From Pisaster brevispinus (Eukaryota; Echinodermata; Asteroidea; Forcipulatida; Asteriidae), in the NCBI GenBank assembly GCA_023634235.1, contig JAMKCF010000009.1:558001-622000 (forward strand): a stretch of 64,000 nt of DNA, written 5' to 3'. Below are positions 59,761-64,000 of this stretch, piece by piece. The translations under genes were made by a program, and so were the position numbers. The notes beneath the pieces are model-generated. The model saw only the letters and a list, made by a program, of their open reading frames with translations. It had not been told where the DNA came from and ran no database searches. Every line of letters starts with the position of its first letter. Positions within the stretch are counted from its first letter, which is position 1.

Positions 59761-62700
59761 AAACTTAACTAAAATTTACCCTCGTTATTTATTACCTCTC
59801 ATCATTGGTGTTTTCTAGCCTCAAGAGTACTGAAGTATTCACATCTTGTAATGTGTTGTTGTATATTAAAGAGTAATTAATTTGCTTCGTTATATGCACA
59901 ATTTGGGTGTTTTTATTATTTACTTGTTTGCTTCATGTCTACAGTATCAAAAGAGCAGTGCAACATTTTTGATGAGCTAATTAAACTCCAATTCAATAAT
60001 CCCAAATGCAAGCAGTCGATCATCAACGCTTCGTACACGCATTTAACAGCCAACGATATGCACTGACCTACTTTTGGGTGACTTTAATTTACCAGCAAAC
60101 CCTGCCCTACAGCCGAACAGTAGACAACGTCTTCTGCATTTCCTCGGGCACTAATTGGAAAAACGCTCTGGTGCATGATCACAACTGTGGGGGAGCTTGT
60201 CATGATGCCAACTGTGTGTCCAGCAGGTTTGTTTGAGACAATATCCCTTTTCATGTCTTGTCGTCACCATTTTTTATGAAGTGGCGTATGGAGCTCCTAA
60301 GCCAAAGTTTTGTGTTAAAAGAGAAAATCGCGGTTGAAGATAAACTATTTTTCAAACCTCTGTTTCTGAAACTGCTTAGTTGGGTTTTTTTTTTTTACAA
60401 ATTTATACTACCAAAATACAGCTGACTCCTTCGTTTGTACCTGGAACATTAAATGTGCTCAACTGTTTTAACATGTTTAATGAGTTACATGTATTCATTC
60501 CTAAACACAAATGTCACTTCATGAGAAGGAAAAAAATAAACCGAGATGTGCGTGCAGAGCACTGAGTAGGCCTACAACTCAATGCATTGAGAAGCCGCTT
60601 CATGAAAATGCTAAACTTAAATAACAGATATCACTTTGTGAGAACACAGTCGAACCACCTGTGTTTGGCACTGTGCCAGTGCGACATGTATGTCTTTCAA
60701 TGGATAAAGTGCCGAATTGTGATACGTCACATCATGGAAATGCAAAAATGGCAAATCTAGTGATATGTCAGTCACGCTAATTAGTGTAGTTACAAAACTA
60801 TTGTTAGGTCCTGAGAGTTGCCGAAAATGTTAACAGTAATGTCAGTATCATTAATTTGTACAAAAACCGATATGCCACATTTTGTGGTGGTTTTTTTTAC
60901 CCATACGTCACTCCATGAAAACAGTGACATTTATGTGACGTACATGTAGATTTACATACATTGTATTTTGTCAAATGTTTTTCCACTCAAACCAATGTAA
61001 CCAAACTGAGGCTAACAGGAAAAAACAGTCAGGACCTTTCTTTATGAAACTAGCAATGCAGTAAGACCATCACTGACCGAAAAAGGGAATCTGACAAAAA
61101 GACAATTGCAAATTATAGATGGTCTGTGAAAGCAAAAAATCTCCAAGATCAATCAATTTTATGCTGGAGGGCAGATGGGATGCTCCACAGCTGAGTTTAT
61201 GGGTGTCCCCCGACCACCACGATTAAACAAAAGTACAAGCTCATGAACCTCTCCATCTAGCTTGAAGCTATCAGACGGAGAACTATTTCCTTACGACAGA
61301 GAAGACTACGTGACTTTAATGGGTTACGTGACTTTCATGGAGGGTGTAAATTTCACACGCACGACAGACACCAGCTGCAAACCATGTTATACTCCATTAT
61401 GTGACACGCAGTATGGAGATTCAGGTATACGCTGTCCACTGTTTATTAATTAAGATCACCGCTGTTACTGTTTGTGTTCAAAGCATTCTGTACTATGACA
61501 CATGAGTGAATGTCAAAATAGTGTGATTTTACTACCCTGCGTGCACACATGTGAATGTTTAGGTCTATTTACTGACTTGGGTAGTTAGTTATTTTTAGGC
61601 CCTAATGAAACTAATTAGTTTTAATCCGAAACCTCACTGGTAAGGAGTTATAAAGCTGTTGCCAGATAACCAGTTACTAACCCTCTGCAGAAATATGCTC
61701 AAGACTCAAGATAGCATTTGAAGACCCCTTAATTAAATCACTGTTGCTTATTTTCTATCTTTTGCCCCATATGACATTTTAATCACCTGAATGTGTGGTT
61801 TGTTGTTGTTGTTGCTTTCTCTATAACGTGGCCATCGAATTTGATGAAACTTTCACAGGTTAATTGTACGGTGCACTAATTGAAAACTAGGAATGGCCAA
61901 TGAAATTCAATTACACTTCCCAAAAAACTTATGATTTATTTGACCCAGAGCTATGTATAGAGAGAGTTGCGACACAATGGTCACATGGTTGCTGGACGTC
62001 ATTTTCAGTCCAAATGCAGCACAACCTAATGTGCAGTGTGGTCTGGCCTAATTCTCTTTCACTGAAGCTGTAAAGTACATGAACACCTAGTACATGTACA
62101 TACACGTACATACATACACATGCTAACTCTAAACTTACTTTTACAAATTGGCTTACAGACACAACTTCTATGCAACACATGCAAAAACTAGCACCAAACA
62201 TTTCAACGAGGGGGGGGCAAGCAAGGGAAAAGACATAATTAGGAGGGGCAAGCTTGGGCACAGACATTGTTTTTTTTTTTTTTTTTTGGGGGGGGCTATT
62301 TAATGTAATGAACTATTTATTTGAACAATCAGTTTGTTCATTTTGTTAAAATCTCAATTGGAGGGAGTAAGGGGGCTCCCGCCCACTAGACCCCCCTCTG
62401 GTTTTGTCTACTGAACACTGGCCCTTCATTCAGAGTTTTAAAAACCAGGCAATCTATGGCCCAGCAAAATACTTTATAAAGCTTCATGATTCTTTTATCA
62501 CTGCTGCCCCAGAAGTGCACAGCTGTTGACATTAAAGAGTGCTCTAAGGTCAAAGTCAGTTCTGTAATACACTCATTTTCCAATAGATAGGGCCTAGAGT
62601 CCTTGTAAAAGTTTAGGAAAAGTCTCCAACCTCATGTTATATTGGTGTAAATTGTCATTTCAAATATTAAGCCTCCTCTTTTAGAGCGACCTAGGGTCTG

Positions 62701-62838
62701 TAAATGTAGAATACATTCCACGCAGGATTGTTTTGTTGGTCAACCAAATTTTGATTGACTATCATGGAAAGTCAGGAATGAAAAAGAAAATTACCCGTTC
62801 TGGGATGTTAGCAAATTTTGCACTGGAAGGGTATCTAA

Positions 62839-63727
62839 AGCCCTTTTCACACGACGGAAAAAACGAACATTCTTTGCGAAATTTTACAATTTTTTGTAAA
62901 AAATTATAATTTGGGCTTCGTGTGAAAGGACAGTAATATTTTACATCGCCTACATTGTGTACATTCCTTGTGAAATTTTCGCAAACCTTGCGAAATTTTG
63001 TAGTAGGTCCAGACCTCCGACAAAATCTTACGCTAGCGTAATTTTTCGCAAGGAATCTAGTCAAACCTTCATGTGAAACGATCCGTTGTTTATTGACCGA
63101 CAATCCTCGCGAAAGCGGTATTAACACGCATGCGTGAAGAACCTTCGGGAGCCGACCTTTGTGTGTTTACACACCGTTACCGGGCACTGGTCACTGTTGC
63201 AACCATTTGCCACCTCGTACGCGATTTCCCGCCAAACATGGCCGTTTTGGGTCAAACCATCCATTTTAGATTGGGTGGTTTCCTTCTCCATAATGTTTAT
63301 CAAGGCAATCGTTTCCTTGTAGTAGCACCAAGATTTCTTGGCCTTCTTACTCTTATCTTTGGTTGATGTCTTCGCCGGTCGTTTTTTTGGAGGATATTAC
63401 GGGCATAGTATTATGAATGGACTCCCCAACGTCTTCGTGAGTGTCAGCCATTTTGAAGAATGTTTACATGGTTTATTTTTTACCGCGACACACTGCGCAC
63501 ACGCGACATACGTCATCCTTTAACTGGTACTAGCGCTGTTTAAGAACAAAAACTCTATAGTTCAGTGGTAACCAGCTAAGTCTGTACTCTCGTCTCATGG
63601 AACGTGGTCACATTTTTACTTGGTGTCGTGTGAAAGCTTGCGAAAGCGGTCAGGCGTGGGATGACTTCTTCGCTCGTTACATTCGTCGCAAGGAATGTTG
63701 GGTGTTTTTTTTCGTGTGAAAAGGGCT
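62839..63727. mobile_element. PIF/Harbinger-like non-autonomous element, 889 bp
   Basis: Ends AGCCCTTTTCACACGA / TCGTGTGAAAAGGGCT with a three-base TAA duplication (62836-62838 and 63728-63730). The inverted repeats extend imperfectly through AACATTCNTTGCGA for about 45 bp. Motifs TTGCGAAATTTT and GTGTGAAA recur inside in both orientations. No transposase-like ORF (largest 121 codons, made of repeat sequence). Confidence 0.85.
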
Positions 63728-64000
63728 TAATATAACCCGACATTGGAGACCATTTCAATGTACAAGGCTAGAGACTTGATTTGCACTGCATAACTGAACT
63801 TGACCTTCTACAGGGCCCCTCTTTAGAACAGCTACTGTACATACGTGTATGTCCACTTCAATTTACATTTACTACAACAAAGATCTCACTGAGGCCTAAA
63901 TGTTACACGTAGCATTTCTCGAAGTAAACTTCCAGTTGTTTGTCAATCAACAGGCATGAATGGAAATGGGAAATAACTACAGAACCAAAATACCTTGGTA

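Larger units (their letters stand above)
58366..64000 (-). other. Upstream BRF1 intron, no exon found
   Basis: The missing BRF1 5' exons were searched for here by eye (zinc ribbon cysteines, the EDNIIVSE and GQFVS motifs) without success. The region has one SINE (59636) and one 889-bp Harbinger-like element (62839). The small open frames at 58812, 60006 and 61262 show no recognisable domain. Confidence 0.5.

Noticed and set aside
62762..63127. 121-residue open frame, minus strand, as a candidate transposase or BRF1 5' exon
   Set aside because: It is made of the Harbinger-like element's inverted and internal repeats; no zinc ribbon, no catalytic motif.

Overview
The window is animal nuclear DNA with spliced genes, GT-AG introns, no operons and a heavy load of short dispersed repeats. 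The best guess is an echinoderm, probably a sea star. This rests on the mix of repeats (palindromic MITEs, tRNA-derived SINEs, frequent poly-C/poly-G runs) and on proteins about equally close to their vertebrate counterparts. The species cannot be fixed from the sequence alone.

Two protein-coding genes can be supported. The first, on the minus strand, is BRF1, the TFIIB-related subunit of the RNA polymerase III initiation factor TFIIIB. I traced 15 consecutive coding exons from 58365 down to the stop codon at 10832. All introns obey GT-AG, all 14 exon junctions keep phase, and 673 residues are recovered. The 5' exons, coding for roughly the first 90 residues with the zinc ribbon, lie beyond position 64000. 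The second gene, on the plus strand, is a BTB-BACK-PHR protein of the BTBD6/BTBD3 group. It is complete at 508 residues in two coding exons (41399-41892 and 42676-43708) and lies wholly inside one BRF1 intron. From memory, human BTBD6 also lies inside BRF1 on the opposite strand, so the nesting looks ancient and favours naming this gene BTBD6.

Layout: 1-10.8 kb is the 3' flank of BRF1, holding only repeats. From 10.8 to 30.1 kb lie the nine BRF1 exons for the C-terminal half: the acidic tail, the TBP/Bdp1-binding homology block II and the low-complexity linker. From 34.9 to 58.4 kb lie the six exons for the two cyclin-like folds. BTBD6 sits at 41.3-43.7 kb. From 58.4 to 64 kb is the far 5' intron of BRF1, with a SINE and an 889-bp PIF/Harbinger-like element.

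Most of the remaining sequence is repeat-derived: at least three tRNA-derived SINE families, four or more families of terminal-inverted-repeat elements, minisatellites, and a dispersed repeat carrying a perfect histone-type stem-loop. No CRISPR array, bacterial feature, true tRNA gene or long transposase/reverse-transcriptase ORF was found. I see no clearly novel protein system. The most notable points are the nested gene pair, the uORF-dense BTBD6 leader and several unusual repeats.
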